Made by a program: the position numbers and the translations under genes. Of a DNA stretch of 64,000 nucleotides, positions 1-8,076 are shown piece after piece. The DNA is from Roseiflexus sp. RS-1 (GTDB taxonomy: Bacteria > Chloroflexota > Chloroflexia > Chloroflexales > Roseiflexaceae). Where the stretch lies: the NCBI RefSeq assembly GCF_000016665.1, contig NC_009523.1, positions 1,178,001 to 1,242,000 of the forward strand, written 5' to 3'. The notes under the pieces were generated by a model, which was given only the letters and a program-made list of their open reading frames with translations, was not told the DNA's origin and did not search any database. Positions within the stretch are counted from its first letter, which is position 1. Each line of letters begins with the position of its first letter.

Positions 1-1355
1 CAGAGTTTCGCGCCAAGCGCAAATCCTGCGCCGACCCCCAGCGTGCCGAATGGTCCCGGATCGAGCCAGCTCAACGGACGGCGCGGTCGAACAATGTACG
101 ACGCCGTCGCCACAAAATCGCCGCCATCGGCGACAATGACACTGTTGTCGCTCAGTGCGTCGTTGATCATTCGACAGAGGTAGAGCGGATTGACATACGC
201 TGTTTGTTGATTGGACAGGCGGATAATCTCTGCCTCGCGCCCGGCGTCACGCTGACGCAATGTTTCCTGCCATCTCTCCAGGTTGTGGTTGGATGCCGCG
301 TTCGACAGGCGGTGGATGAAATGCGCCGGATCGCCCAGGACGGCAATCTGTGGACGGCGGTTCAGCGTCAGATCGGTGCGACTCCGATTGGCGGCGATGA
401 TCCTGGTGTGGCGCGGAATATGATTGCCATAGTCGAGGCGGAAGTCGCATGGGACGCCGGCGAGAATGACCAGATCCGCCTCGCGGAGCGCTTCGCGCCG
501 CCGATGACGCATCTGCAACGGATGGTTTGCTCCCAGCAACCCACGCGCCATGCCTGAAAGATAGACCGGTATGCCGGTTGCGGTGATAGCGCGCGCCAGT
601 GCATCGACAGACGCGGGATCAAGGACAGCCTGGCTTCCTGCCAGAAGCAACGGACGCTCTGCCGTCGCCAGGGCGAGACTGGCTGCGTGTATGTCGCGCT
701 GGTCTGGTTCGCGTTGTGGCACAGGGCGCGGCTTTACCACCGCTTGTTGCTGAGCGCCGGCGAACAGGTGGTGAACCCATACGCTGCGGGAGACCCAGGT
801 AGCCCATTGCGCCGGGGATCGACCGATGCGCTTGAGACCATACCACTGGCGCACCACCTGCTCATCGTACAGCAGATCGATGGGCAGTTCGACGAACACC
901 GGTCCGGGAACGCCGTCACGAGCGCGGAAGAACGCCTCTTCCAGCGTCGGGATGAGATCACGCACACGGCGCACCGACCGACGCCATTTCGTGAGCGACT
1001 TCATCAGCGTCATCTGGTCGATATCCTGGAGTGCGCCGCGCCCACGCAGCGCTGTTGCCGTGGCGCCACCGATCAGCACCAGCGGCGATTGCGCCATCTG
1101 CGCATTTTTGATTGCGGTGATGGTATTCGTCACCCCTGGGCCGGCAGTGACCACGGCGACACCGGGAATGCCGGTCAGGCGCGCAACAGCATCGGCAGCA
1201 AAGACGGCGGTCGCCTCGTGGCGGGTGTCGATCACCCGAATGCCGCGTTGGTGACAGCCAACCAGAACAGGAGCGATATGCCCGCCGGTCAACGTAAAGA
1301 CGAAGCGCACGCCATGCGCCTGGAGCGCCTGAGCCACCAGATCTCCGCCATGCAT
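1..1355 (-). CDS. Thiamine-diphosphate-dependent enzyme, acetolactate-synthase-like (C-terminus outside window)
   Basis: The reverse strand is open from an ATG at 1355 to the window edge, so about 451 residues are visible and the C-terminus is missing. The N-terminal ThDP PYR domain is clear: GGHIAPVL, then the conserved catalytic glutamate in [14 protein letters not shown], then [10 protein letters not shown] central domain follows ([24 protein letters not shown]), and the start of the PP domain is seen near the edge (GDFVATASY, then [13 protein letters not shown]). This order matches the acetolactate synthase, ILVBL and oxalyl-CoA decarboxylase group, whose members are usually 530-570 residues. 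The substrate cannot be told from the sequence. No small regulatory subunit is visible nearby, which argues against a true IlvB. The gene points away from the DUF4342 gene, so both promoters lie near 1356-1487. Confidence 0.85.
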   Translation of the reverse strand, partial: MHGGDLVAQALQAHGVRFVFTLTGGHIAPVLVGCHQRGIRVIDTRHEATAVFAADAVARLTGIPGVAVVTAGPGVTNTITAIKNAQMAQSPLVLIGGATATALRGRGALQDIDQMTLMKSLTKWRRSVRRVRDLIPTLEEAFFRARDGVPGPVFVELPIDLLYDEQVVRQWYGLKRIGRSPAQWATWVSRSVWVHHLFAGAQQQAVVKPRPVPQREPDQRDIHAASLALATAERPLLLAGSQAVLDPASVDALARAITATGIPVYLSGMARGLLGANHPLQMRHRRREALREADLVILAGVPCDFRLDYGNHIPRHTRIIAANRSRTDLTLNRRPQIAVLGDPAHFIHRLSNAASNHNLERWQETLRQRDAGREAEIIRLSNQQTAYVNPLYLCRMINDALSDNSVIVADGGDFVATASYIVRPRRPLSWLDPGPFGTLGVGAGFALGAKL

Positions 1356-1487
1356 ACGGTCACCTGCGACTGCACATAGAATGCACAAACTCTGCCGTAA
1401 CCGACCATAGTATACTGCATGTCACACCGCGTCATACGTGCGGTGGAGCGGCAACACCCGACAACAACAAGAGGCAGGAGGAATTCC

Positions 1488-1808
1488 ATGACAGCGCAGT
1501 CGTCAACCGAAACCATCACTGTCGATGGAGGCGCTATGGTCGAGCAACTCCGACGACGCATCACCGGGAGCAATGTGCAACGAGTCGTAGTCAAGCAGGG
1601 GCTTCAGCCCGTCGCAGCCTTTCCGGCGATTGGCGGCATGCTTTCGGCAGCGGTCCAGTCCGCCATCGGCGCGCTGGCGGTTGCGCTTGCCGATTGCACA
1701 ATCGAGATCGAGCGGGTGGCGTCGGAAGAGACCACACGCGACTCCGAACTCGATATGACCGGTATCCGCTGGATTGGCGTTGCACCGGTTCCTGAAGGCG
1801 TCCACTGA
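1488..1808 (+). CDS. DUF4342 family protein
   Basis: A 106-residue protein. I chose the ATG at 1488 because a strong Shine-Dalgarno AGGAGG (1476-1481) lies just upstream; the frame stays open back to 1419, but that start has no ribosome site. The pattern ETITVDGGAMVEQLRRRI, then NVQRVVVKQ, a glycine- and alanine-rich hydrophobic stretch (AIGGMLSAAVQSAIGALAVALA) and a final CTIEIER fits DUF4342, a small family of unknown function often found in Chloroflexota and Firmicutes. The hydrophobic middle could be a membrane hairpin. It stands alone, followed by a terminator-like hairpin. The family assignment is from recall of the pattern, and no function is known. Confidence 0.7.
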   Translation: MTAQSSTETITVDGGAMVEQLRRRITGSNVQRVVVKQGLQPVAAFPAIGGMLSAAVQSAIGALAVALADCTIEIERVASEETTRDSELDMTGIRWIGVAPVPEGVH

Positions 1809-1925
1809 GCCGGATGCACGTCCTCCCTGTCGGGTAGAGCGTCCGTCTAAGCACCCCTTGTGGGCTGCAAGACCCGTAGTGCGTTTCGATGGTTCGACGG
1901 GCGCGTATCCCGGCAGTATCTATAC

Positions 1926-1964
1926 CCAGGGGACATCCTATGGATGTCCCCTGGAGTGTTTTCC
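1926..1964 (+). terminator. Rho-independent terminator after the DUF4342 gene
   Basis: A perfect 13-bp stem (CCAGGGGACATCC at 1926-1938 with its complement at 1942-1954) encloses a 3-base loop and is followed by AGTGTTTT. It isolates the DUF4342 gene from the fix operon. Confidence 0.8.
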
Positions 1965-2058
1965 GGTAAAACCTGCACCCACGACATTCCCCTTTGCCGT
2001 GCGAGATCAAATCTGGTAGATGGATGTGACCCTAAAACGGAGAGTTGTCAATTCTCCT

Positions 2059-2086
2059 TTGTTTTCCGGCGGAACATTGTTAATAT
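2059..2086 (+). promoter_or_regulatory. Possible promoter of fixABCX
   Basis: TTGTTT (2059-2064) and TAATAT (2081-2086) are 16 bp apart, about 85 bp before the fixA start. The match to the sigma-70 consensus is moderate. Confidence 0.3.
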
Positions 2087-2172
2087 GGGTACGAAACATC
2101 GATCATCTCCGCCCTTCCTGTGGTTCTGGCGTGAGGCGCGCAGGCGTCGTTGAGAAAGAGTGTGGCAGTGCT

Positions 2173-3018
2173 ATGCATGCAGTCGTTGCAATCAAACAGG
2201 TGCCCGACACCTCAAATGTGCGGATCGATCCTGAAACAGGCACCCTGATCCGCGAGGGTGTCCCTGCGATTGTCAATCCCTACGATCTTCACGCGGTCGA
2301 GGCGGCGGTGCAGCTCAAAGAGCGGGTTGGCGGCGGTCAGGTGACGGTGATCACGATGGGTCCGCCGAAGGCTGCCGAGGCGCTGATCGAGTGCATCGAG
2401 CAGGGTGCGGATCGCGCGATCCTGATCAGTGATCGGAAGTTTGGCGGCGCCGATACCCTGGCGACGTCGTATGTGCTGGCGCGCGCCATCGAAACGATCA
2501 ATGCTGAACTGCCGGTGGACATCATCCTGTTTGGCAAGCAGGCAATCGATGGCGATACGGCGCAGGTCGGTCCTGGCGTGGCAACCCGGTTGAACATTCC
2601 GTTGATCACCTATGCGATTGCCATCGAGGAGTTCGATCTGGAATCTCGTACCGCAATCGTGCATCGTCGGATCGAGCAGGGGGTCGAAGTGTTGCAAACC
2701 AGCCTCCCTGTTCTGCTCACCGTCGAGAAAGAGATTGCGCCGGTGCGACACGCGCCGCTCCCGCGTCTGATCGCTGCCGCTCGCTATCAGCCCGAGGTGT
2801 GGAGTGCGACAGCGCCGGTCGTCTTCGATCCGCAGCAGATCGGTTTGAAAGGTTCACCGACGGTGGTCGGCAAGGCGTTTACCCCGGAGCAGCGCTCTGG
2901 CGGTGAGGTGATCTCAGTCGCCGATCTTGGTCTGAATGCAGTGGTGGCGCGTGCACTGGCGGTGATTGAACAGGCGCATGTGCGGAACCTGCAACCTGAA
3001 ACGGGGGTCGTGTCATGA
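2173..3018 (+). CDS. fixA: Electron transfer flavoprotein beta subunit, FixA type
   Basis: This 281-residue protein is the small ETF subunit of the FixABCX complex. It opens with the typical HAVVAIKQVPDTSNVRIDP and continues with NPYDLHAVEAA, then GPPKAAEALIECIEQGADRAILISD and FGKQAIDGDTAQVGPGVA, all signatures of ETF-beta. In bifurcating ETFs this subunit binds NADH and helps hold the bifurcating FAD with FixB. I place the start at the ATG at 2173; the frame stays open upstream to 2020 without family similarity, and GAGAAAGAG at 2151-2159 is a weak ribosome site. The stop overlaps the fixB start by four bases (ATGA), so the pair is translationally coupled. A length of 281 is a little above the usual 250-265. 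No nif gene is in view. Confidence 0.95.
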   Translation: MHAVVAIKQVPDTSNVRIDPETGTLIREGVPAIVNPYDLHAVEAAVQLKERVGGGQVTVITMGPPKAAEALIECIEQGADRAILISDRKFGGADTLATSYVLARAIETINAELPVDIILFGKQAIDGDTAQVGPGVATRLNIPLITYAIAIEEFDLESRTAIVHRRIEQGVEVLQTSLPVLLTVEKEIAPVRHAPLPRLIAAARYQPEVWSATAPVVFDPQQIGLKGSPTVVGKAFTPEQRSGGEVISVADLGLNAVVARALAVIEQAHVRNLQPETGVVS

Positions 3019-4043
3019 ATGCAGAACAGCCAGTCGTTCCGCGCATCTGGGTGTTCGTCGAGCAACAAGAGCGTCAGGTGCATCCGGTTTCGTGGGAGTT
3101 GCTCGGCGCTGCAAAGCGGTTATCGGCGGATCTGCCGGGCAGCGTGGTCGAAGCAGTGCTGCCGGGGCATCAGATCGCGGATCTGGCGCCGCAGGCGTTT
3201 CACTATGGCGCGTCGCGTGTCTATGTGATCGACAGTCCGGTGCTGGAGATCTACCGCAATCTGCCGTATGCCGTGGCGGTGAGTCAACTGGTAATGCAGT
3301 ATCGCCCGGAGATCTTCCTTATTGGTGCGACAACGCTTGGACGCGATCTTGCCGGTTCGATCGCTACACGTGTCGGCACCGGTCTGACCGCCGATTGCAC
3401 CGAACTGGCGATTGATCCGGCTCAACACATTCTGGCGGCCACCCGTCCAACATTCGGCGGCAACCTGATGGCGACAATCCTCTGTCGCCGCCACCGACCG
3501 CAGATGGCAACGGTTCGTCCGCGGGTGTTGCCGATGCCAGACCCGATGCCGGATGCAACCGGTGAGGTGATCACCGTTCCCTTCGACATGCGCGAAGAGG
3601 ACGTGCCGGTCAAGCGGCTGCGCCTGATCCGCGCCGAAGAACAACCCAACATCGAGTATGCCGATGTTCTCGTCGCTGGCGGGCGCGGCGTCGGCGGACC
3701 GGAAGGATTCGCGTTGCTGGAAGAACTGGCGAACGCGCTTGGCGGTATGGTTGCCGCCAGTCGCCCGGTGGTCGATGCCGGATGGATGGATGCCGGTCGG
3801 CAGGTCGGGCAGACGGGCAAGACGGTGCGACCCAAACTGTACATCGCGGCGGGTATCTCCGGCGCCGTCCAGCATCGAGTCGGCATGAGCGGCGCCGATG
3901 TCATTCTGGCGATCAACACCGATCCAAACGCGCCAATCTTCCAGATCGCCACCCTGGGGATCGTCGGTGATCTGTACGAGGTGATCCCCGCGTTGATACG
4001 TCAGGTGAAAGGACAGGCGCAAGATGGGCAGGCTCACCTTTGA
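3015..4043 (+). CDS. fixB: Electron transfer flavoprotein alpha subunit, FixB type
   Basis: A 342-residue ETF-alpha subunit. The N-terminus has PRIWVFVEQQERQVHPVSWELLGAA, then ATTLGRDLAGSIATRVGTGLTADCTEL in the middle. The C-terminal FAD-binding part is well kept: VAGGRGVGGPEGFALLEELA, ASRPVVDAGW, VGQTGKTVRPKLYIAAGISG and VILAINTDPNAPIFQIA, which are the classic ETF-alpha signature. This subunit carries the electron-transfer FAD that shuttles one electron at a time to FixC. It begins inside the fixA stop (ATGA) and its end overlaps fixC by 20 bases, so fixA, fixB and fixC form one translation-coupled unit. Confidence 0.96.
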   Translation: MNAEQPVVPRIWVFVEQQERQVHPVSWELLGAAKRLSADLPGSVVEAVLPGHQIADLAPQAFHYGASRVYVIDSPVLEIYRNLPYAVAVSQLVMQYRPEIFLIGATTLGRDLAGSIATRVGTGLTADCTELAIDPAQHILAATRPTFGGNLMATILCRRHRPQMATVRPRVLPMPDPMPDATGEVITVPFDMREEDVPVKRLRLIRAEEQPNIEYADVLVAGGRGVGGPEGFALLEELANALGGMVAASRPVVDAGWMDAGRQVGQTGKTVRPKLYIAAGISGAVQHRVGMSGADVILAINTDPNAPIFQIATLGIVGDLYEVIPALIRQVKGQAQDGQAHL

Positions 4044-5337
4044 TGCAATTGTCGTCGGCGCCGGACCGGCAGGTGTTGCGGCGGCGCTGACAATGGCGCG
4101 CGGCGGGTTGAAGGTGATCATCATCGAACGCGGGCGATTTGCCGGCGCCAAGAACCTTTTCGGCGGCGTCTTCTACACCCACGCGCTGGCGGATGTTCTG
4201 CCGGATTACTGGGAACGCAAGCCGCCGTTCGAGCGCCCGGTCACCGAGCAGGGATACTGGATGCTCTCGCCAGATAGTGTGATCCGGGTGATGCACAAGA
4301 GCGAACGTTACCGGAAGGAACCGGCTGATGCCTATACTGTTCTGCGCGCGCGTTTTGATCCCTGGTTTGCCGAACAGGCGGTGCAGGCGGGTGCGCTGCT
4401 CATCACGCGCACAACCGTCACCCGGTTGTTGAAAGACGAGCGGGGGCGGGTTATCGGCGTCGATACCGACCGCCCTGAAGGAAGCGTCTACGCACCGGTC
4501 GTGATCATCGCCGAAGGGGTCAACAATCTGCTGACCCGACAGGCGGGACTGATCGCGTCGGATCTGCCGCCGACGCATGTTGCGCTGGCAGTCAAGGAAT
4601 ACGTCAACCTGCCGGCAAAAGAACTTCAGGCGCGCTTCGGGTTGAGCGGTCCGCGCGAAGGGGTGGCGATCGATGTGTTTGGCGATGTCACCCTGGGGCT
4701 GCCGGGAACCGGTTTTATCTACACCGATCAATCCGGCATTTCGATCGGGGTTGGCATGCTGCTCGATGAATTCATCACGCACCGCTTGCGCCCCTACCAG
4801 GTTCTGGAGCGCTTCAAGAATCACCCGGTCGTTCGTCCCTACCTGGAAGGGGGAGAGGTGCGCGAATATGGAGCGCACCTGATCCCGGAGATGGGGTACG
4901 ACCGTATGCCAAAACTGGCGGGTGACGGCGTGATGGTGGCAGGGGACGCCGCCGGGATGGTCGATGCGCTGCACCGCGAAGGGACGAACCTGGCGATCAC
5001 GGCTGGCAAAGCAGCCGGGGAAACCGCACTGGCAGCGCATCAGCAGGGCGATTTCTCGGCGGCTTTCCTGAACCGGTACCGGCGCACGCTGGAAGACAGT
5101 TTCGTGTTGAAAGACATGAAGCAGTACCGGCGCATGACCGATTTTCTCGAGAGTTCGCCGCAGTTCATGGGCACCTACGTCAATCTGCTCAATGAGGCGG
5201 CGCTGCGCTATTTTACGGCTCATGGCATTCCCAAGCGGGAAATGGAACACGACATTCTCAAGATGGTTCGTGAACGCCGCTCGTTCACCGGCGTCGCGTG
5301 GGATATGCTGAAATTGATGCGTGCAATGCGAGGTTAG
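4024..5337 (+). CDS. fixC: ETF-quinone oxidoreductase-like flavoprotein FixC
   Basis: A 437-residue FAD protein of the FixC and ETF:quinone oxidoreductase family. Residues 7-35 form a Rossmann fold (DAIVVGAGPAGVAAALTMAR, then a glutamate in IIIERG). KNLFGGVFYTHAL and GDAAGMVDALHREGTNLAITAGKAAGE are typical of FixC. In the complex it takes electrons from FixB and passes them through FixX to the membrane quinone, while the other branch reduces ferredoxin. The start overlaps fixB by 20 bases, and fixX begins 2 bases after its stop. The length matches the usual 430-435. The true menaquinone partner in this organism is assumed from related phototrophs. Confidence 0.96.
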   Translation: MGRLTFDAIVVGAGPAGVAAALTMARGGLKVIIIERGRFAGAKNLFGGVFYTHALADVLPDYWERKPPFERPVTEQGYWMLSPDSVIRVMHKSERYRKEPADAYTVLRARFDPWFAEQAVQAGALLITRTTVTRLLKDERGRVIGVDTDRPEGSVYAPVVIIAEGVNNLLTRQAGLIASDLPPTHVALAVKEYVNLPAKELQARFGLSGPREGVAIDVFGDVTLGLPGTGFIYTDQSGISIGVGMLLDEFITHRLRPYQVLERFKNHPVVRPYLEGGEVREYGAHLIPEMGYDRMPKLAGDGVMVAGDAAGMVDALHREGTNLAITAGKAAGETALAAHQQGDFSAAFLNRYRRTLEDSFVLKDMKQYRRMTDFLESSPQFMGTYVNLLNEAALRYFTAHGIPKREMEHDILKMVRERRSFTGVAWDMLKLMRAMRG

Positions 5338-5339
5338 CG

Positions 5340-5672
5340 ATGAACAACAATAACCACAAGACGGCGCCGGTCGCCGAAGTCAGCCTGCCGCACGTCAATC
5401 TTGACGATCTGATCGTCTGCCTGAAATACTATGTGGACGAAGAAGTCGCCCACATTCGTGTCAAGGATCAGGCGATCTGCGCCACGTGCGATCCGAAGCC
5501 ATGCCTGGCGTTCTGTCCGGCGCATGTCTTCGAGACGGATCGCCAGGGGCGGGTAATGGTCAGTTATCAGGCGTGTGTCGAGTGCGGCAGTTGCCGGGTC
5601 GCCTGCCCGTTCCGCAATGTGGACTGGCGCCTGCCGCGTGGCGGGTATGGCGTGGCGTATAAGTATGGGTGA
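5340..5672 (+). CDS. fixX: Ferredoxin-like protein FixX
   Basis: A 110-residue two-cluster ferredoxin-like partner of FixC. The cysteine patterns CATCDPKPCLAFCP and CVECGSCRVACP fit FixX, in which the second motif binds a 4Fe-4S cluster. The closing GGYGVAYKYG is the family's typical C-terminus. I start at the ATG at 5340, two bases after the fixC stop; the frame runs upstream into fixC, but only from 5340 does the product match the family length. It is the last gene of the fix operon, followed by a strong hairpin. The N-terminus is extended by a polar stretch rich in Asn and Lys. Confidence 0.95.
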   Translation: MNNNNHKTAPVAEVSLPHVNLDDLIVCLKYYVDEEVAHIRVKDQAICATCDPKPCLAFCPAHVFETDRQGRVMVSYQACVECGSCRVACPFRNVDWRLPRGGYGVAYKYG

Positions 5673-5747
5673 GGGGTAACGGGTGGAACGAGGTCGAACG
5701 GGTTGAAACCGTGCTTCGCTTCCTGCTGCTGCAGGCGATGACCTCCA

Positions 5748-5795
5748 GCACGGGTGGGCAGCGGCGCTGCCTGCGCCCACCCGTGCGGTTTGCCT
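5748..5795. terminator. Hairpin terminator between convergent fixX and the truncated kinase gene
   Basis: A perfect 12-bp inverted repeat (GCACGGGTGGGC at 5748-5759 with its complement at 5775-5786) has a 15-base GC-rich loop that can pair further. It sits between two convergent genes and could stop transcription from both sides. Confidence 0.65.
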
Positions 5796-5816
5796 CGGTC
5801 GAAATGGCATCGCCTC

Positions 5817-6593
5817 CTACCGCCGCTGTGTCGGGTTTTGTCCCAGCAGCGCAGCGATCTCCTCAGCCAGGCGTCGCAGACGCACCGGTTTGCTCAGATA
5901 CACATCGGCGCCCGCTTCCAGACTGCGTTCACGGTCGCCCGGCATCGCCAGCGCGGTAAGCGCAATGATCGGCAGGGTGCTGGCTGCGACGTCGGCGCGC
6001 AGTCGCCGGATGACATCCAATCCATCCAGACCACGCAATCGCAGATCGACGATTACAATGTCCGGCGGTTCGTGATGTGCCAGCGCCAATCCCTCTTCAC
6101 CCGAAACGACGTGCGTGACGCAATAGCCGCAACGCTGGAGATAATCACCGATCACCGCGCTCCCTTTTCCATCGTCATCAATCAACAGGATATGATCATT
6201 GCTGTATGACTGTGGGAGTGGTTCTTCGTCCAACTCAGAACGGGAGGTTTCACCAGCGTCGAGCGACTCCGGGCGCCACATCTGATGGTGACGAGTCCAC
6301 GGCAGCGTGATAGTAAAGCGGCTGCCTTTCCCCGGTTCGCTGACGAGAGTGACGCCGCCGCCATGAAGTTCCGCCAGGCGCGCAACGATGACCAGCCCCA
6401 GGCCGCTCCCCGCCTGATCACGTTGATACACATTGTCGATCTGTGAAAATGGCTGAAACAGGCGCGGCATATCCTCAGCCGCGATGCCAATGCCGGTGTC
6501 CCATACGCTGATCCGCACCACCTCGTTGTCCGGGTCGCCTTCGAGATCGATGCCGATCTGACCTTCGGGCGGGGTAAACTTGGCGGCGTTCAC
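5817..6593 (-). CDS. Truncated histidine kinase ATPase domain fused to a receiver domain
   Basis: The 258-residue frame begins abruptly inside the N box of a histidine-kinase ATPase domain (GTG start at 6593, then NAAKFTPPEGQIG). The G1 box DTGIGI, F box LFQPFSQ and G2 box GSGLGL follow, and then a complete receiver domain from about residue 133 (ILLIDDD, phospho-acceptor Asp in IVIVDLRLRG, Thr in ALTALA, Lys in YLSKPV). The dimerisation domain with the phosphorylatable histidine and any sensor domains are missing. A plain kinase cannot work this way, so the gene is probably the C-terminal remnant of a hybrid GAF kinase. The break lies within a few bases of the start of the divergent HD-GYP gene, which is truncated too. 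If translated, the receiver could still act alone. Confidence 0.85.
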   Translation of the reverse strand: MNAAKFTPPEGQIGIDLEGDPDNEVVRISVWDTGIGIAAEDMPRLFQPFSQIDNVYQRDQAGSGLGLVIVARLAELHGGGVTLVSEPGKGSRFTITLPWTRHHQMWRPESLDAGETSRSELDEEPLPQSYSNDHILLIDDDGKGSAVIGDYLQRCGYCVTHVVSGEEGLALAHHEPPDIVIVDLRLRGLDGLDVIRRLRADVAASTLPIIALTALAMPGDRERSLEAGADVYLSKPVRLRRLAEEIAALLGQNPTQRR

Positions 6594-6620
6594 TGGTGGA
6601 CGTTTCTCGAGGCGCTGGCG

Positions 6621-7259
6621 ATGCAGGCGGCAATTGCTATCGAAACATCCGTGCTTTTTGAGCAGTTACGACGCACCCATGCAGAATTGAAGCAGTCCTA
6701 TGATGCAACCATCGAGGGTTGGTCACGCGCGCTCGATCTGCGTGATCGTGAAACGGAAGGGCATAGTGAGCGTGTAACGGAACTGACGCTGCGGCTGGCG
6801 CGCTGGATGGGGTTGCCCGATGAGCAGATGGAACACATCCGGCGTGGCGCTTTGCTCCACGATATCGGGAAGATGGGCGTTCCCGACGCGATACTGCTGA
6901 AACCAGGACCGTTGAGCGTCGATGAGTGGGCAATTATGCGTCAGCATCCAGCCTATGCATTTCGCTGGCTTTCGGCTATTCCTTTTCTGCAACCGGCGCT
7001 CGATATCCCGTATGCCCATCACGAACGCTGGGACGGAAGCGGGTATCCGCGTGGTCTGCGGGGTGAGCAGATTCCGATAGCAGCGCGGATCTTTACCGTT
7101 GTCGATGTGTGGGACGCCCTGCGCTCTGATCGTCCATACCGTGCTGCCTGGACAGAGGAGCAGACCGTTGCCTATCTCCGGTCGCTGGCGGGAACGCACT
7201 TCGATCCGCAGGTGGTACGGGCGTTTCTGGAGATGTTTGGCTACGACCGGGGAGACTGA
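6621..7259 (+). CDS. HD-GYP domain protein, 5'-truncated after a GAF domain
   Basis: A 212-residue protein with a full HD-GYP domain: EGHSERV, LLHDIGKMGVPD and the HHERWDGSGYPRGL box. Such domains usually hydrolyse cyclic di-GMP. The N-terminus is the very end of a GAF domain; the frame upstream of the ATG reads WWTFLEALA, then AMQAAIAIETSVLFEQLRR, the usual GAF-to-HD-GYP joint. The rest of the GAF domain is absent because the sequence turns into the antisense kinase remnant at 6593. The start is taken at 6621 with a weak GAGG upstream. The catalytic domain is intact, so the product could still be active but without its sensor. Confidence 0.85.
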   Translation: MQAAIAIETSVLFEQLRRTHAELKQSYDATIEGWSRALDLRDRETEGHSERVTELTLRLARWMGLPDEQMEHIRRGALLHDIGKMGVPDAILLKPGPLSVDEWAIMRQHPAYAFRWLSAIPFLQPALDIPYAHHERWDGSGYPRGLRGEQIPIAARIFTVVDVWDALRSDRPYRAAWTEEQTVAYLRSLAGTHFDPQVVRAFLEMFGYDRGD

Positions 7260-7310
7260 GAGGGACGCAGCAGCGCTGCGCCCATGCACTCCGGCGGGGG
7301 CTTTCCACCA

Positions 7311-8072
7311 TCACCCCATCCGCCGGGCGATGGTCAGCATGACCTCGCTGTTGGTCACAAAGGGGTCAAGGTCATACGATCCGTACACGATCTCAACCGT
7401 AAAACCGGCGCGTTCCAGCAGGTGTTCGAGTTCGTAGCGGTAGAACCAGCGGAGCGTCATGGTGTGCAGGGTGCGTCGCACGCCGCCCCCGTCGTCAATC
7501 TCGTCGTACACGAAGGTGACGTGGTTGAGTTGCTGTGCCATATCCGCCCGCTGCGCAACGAATTTACAGACGCGGACGCCATCTTCCAGGCGAAACGTGC
7601 GATCCAGCGTCAGTTCGCCGTCGCAACCGGCGAGATTGCGCGCATGCGGGTTGAACACGTCGATTGCCAGCAGCCCGTCGGGATTGAGCGCTTTGTGAAT
7701 ACGGGCGAGTGCAGCCAGTTGATCGTCAATCGTGGTCAGATGCATGAAACTGTTCAGCGCCACAATTGCCAGGTCGTGATGATCGGGAGGAAGGTCGGAT
7801 CGCACGTCGCCGTGATGGAGGGTGACCCGCGCAGCAACGCCGGCAGCGGCAACGCGCTCGCGCGCCCGCGCAATCATTGCCGCCGATGAGTCGATGCCGG
7901 TCACACGGATGCCGCTCTGTGCCAGCGGGACGACTAACCGCCCGCTGCCGCACATCACATCGATCACGCGCCCACCGGTGCGGCGCGCCAGTTCACGGTA
8001 GAAGGGGAGATCATCGGCAAAACCGCTGTGATCGGCGTCGTAAAAGCGGGCAATGGCGTCGTAGTCGCTCAT
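7311..8072 (-). CDS. Class I SAM-dependent methyltransferase
   Basis: A 253-residue methyltransferase. SAM motif I is GRVIDVMCGSGRLVVPLA (residues 32-49), followed by GIDSSAAMIARAR with the acidic residue that binds the ribose, and HHGDVRSDLP. The N-terminus YDAIARFYDADHSG is common in methyltransferase-25-type enzymes acting on small molecules. The substrate cannot be inferred. I start at the ATG at 8072; the frame continues upstream into the next gene but encodes nothing family-like. It lies 4 bases after the stop of the membrane-protein gene 8077-8682 on the same strand, so the two are probably cotranscribed. Confidence 0.85.
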   Translation of the reverse strand: MSDYDAIARFYDADHSGFADDLPFYRELARRTGGRVIDVMCGSGRLVVPLAQSGIRVTGIDSSAAMIARARERVAAAGVAARVTLHHGDVRSDLPPDHHDLAIVALNSFMHLTTIDDQLAALARIHKALNPDGLLAIDVFNPHARNLAGCDGELTLDRTFRLEDGVRVCKFVAQRADMAQQLNHVTFVYDEIDDGGGVRRTLHTMTLRWFYRYELEHLLERAGFTVEIVYGSYDLDPFVTNSEVMLTIARRMG

Positions 8073-8076
8073 AACG

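Larger units (their letters stand above)
1809..2172. other. Intergenic region between DUF4342 gene and fixA
   Basis: This 364-bp gap holds one strong hairpin terminator (1926-1964) and, nearer to fixA, AT-richer DNA with a possible promoter (TTGTTT at 2059-2064, 16-bp spacer, TAATAT at 2081-2086). A short stretch around 1830-1900 resembles tRNA D- and T-loop words but does not fold as a cloverleaf. The fixA frame stays open upstream to 2020 without any family similarity. Confidence 0.5.

Noticed and set aside
1830-1915. tRNA-like words (GGTAGAGCGTCCG and GGTTCGA)
   Set aside because: The acceptor ends do not pair and no anticodon stem of the right size forms, so it is not called as a tRNA.
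3120-5250. Long open frames of 343 and 445 codons on the minus strand opposite fixB and fixC
   Set aside because: They are shadows of strongly biased codons in fixB and fixC and have no protein-family features.
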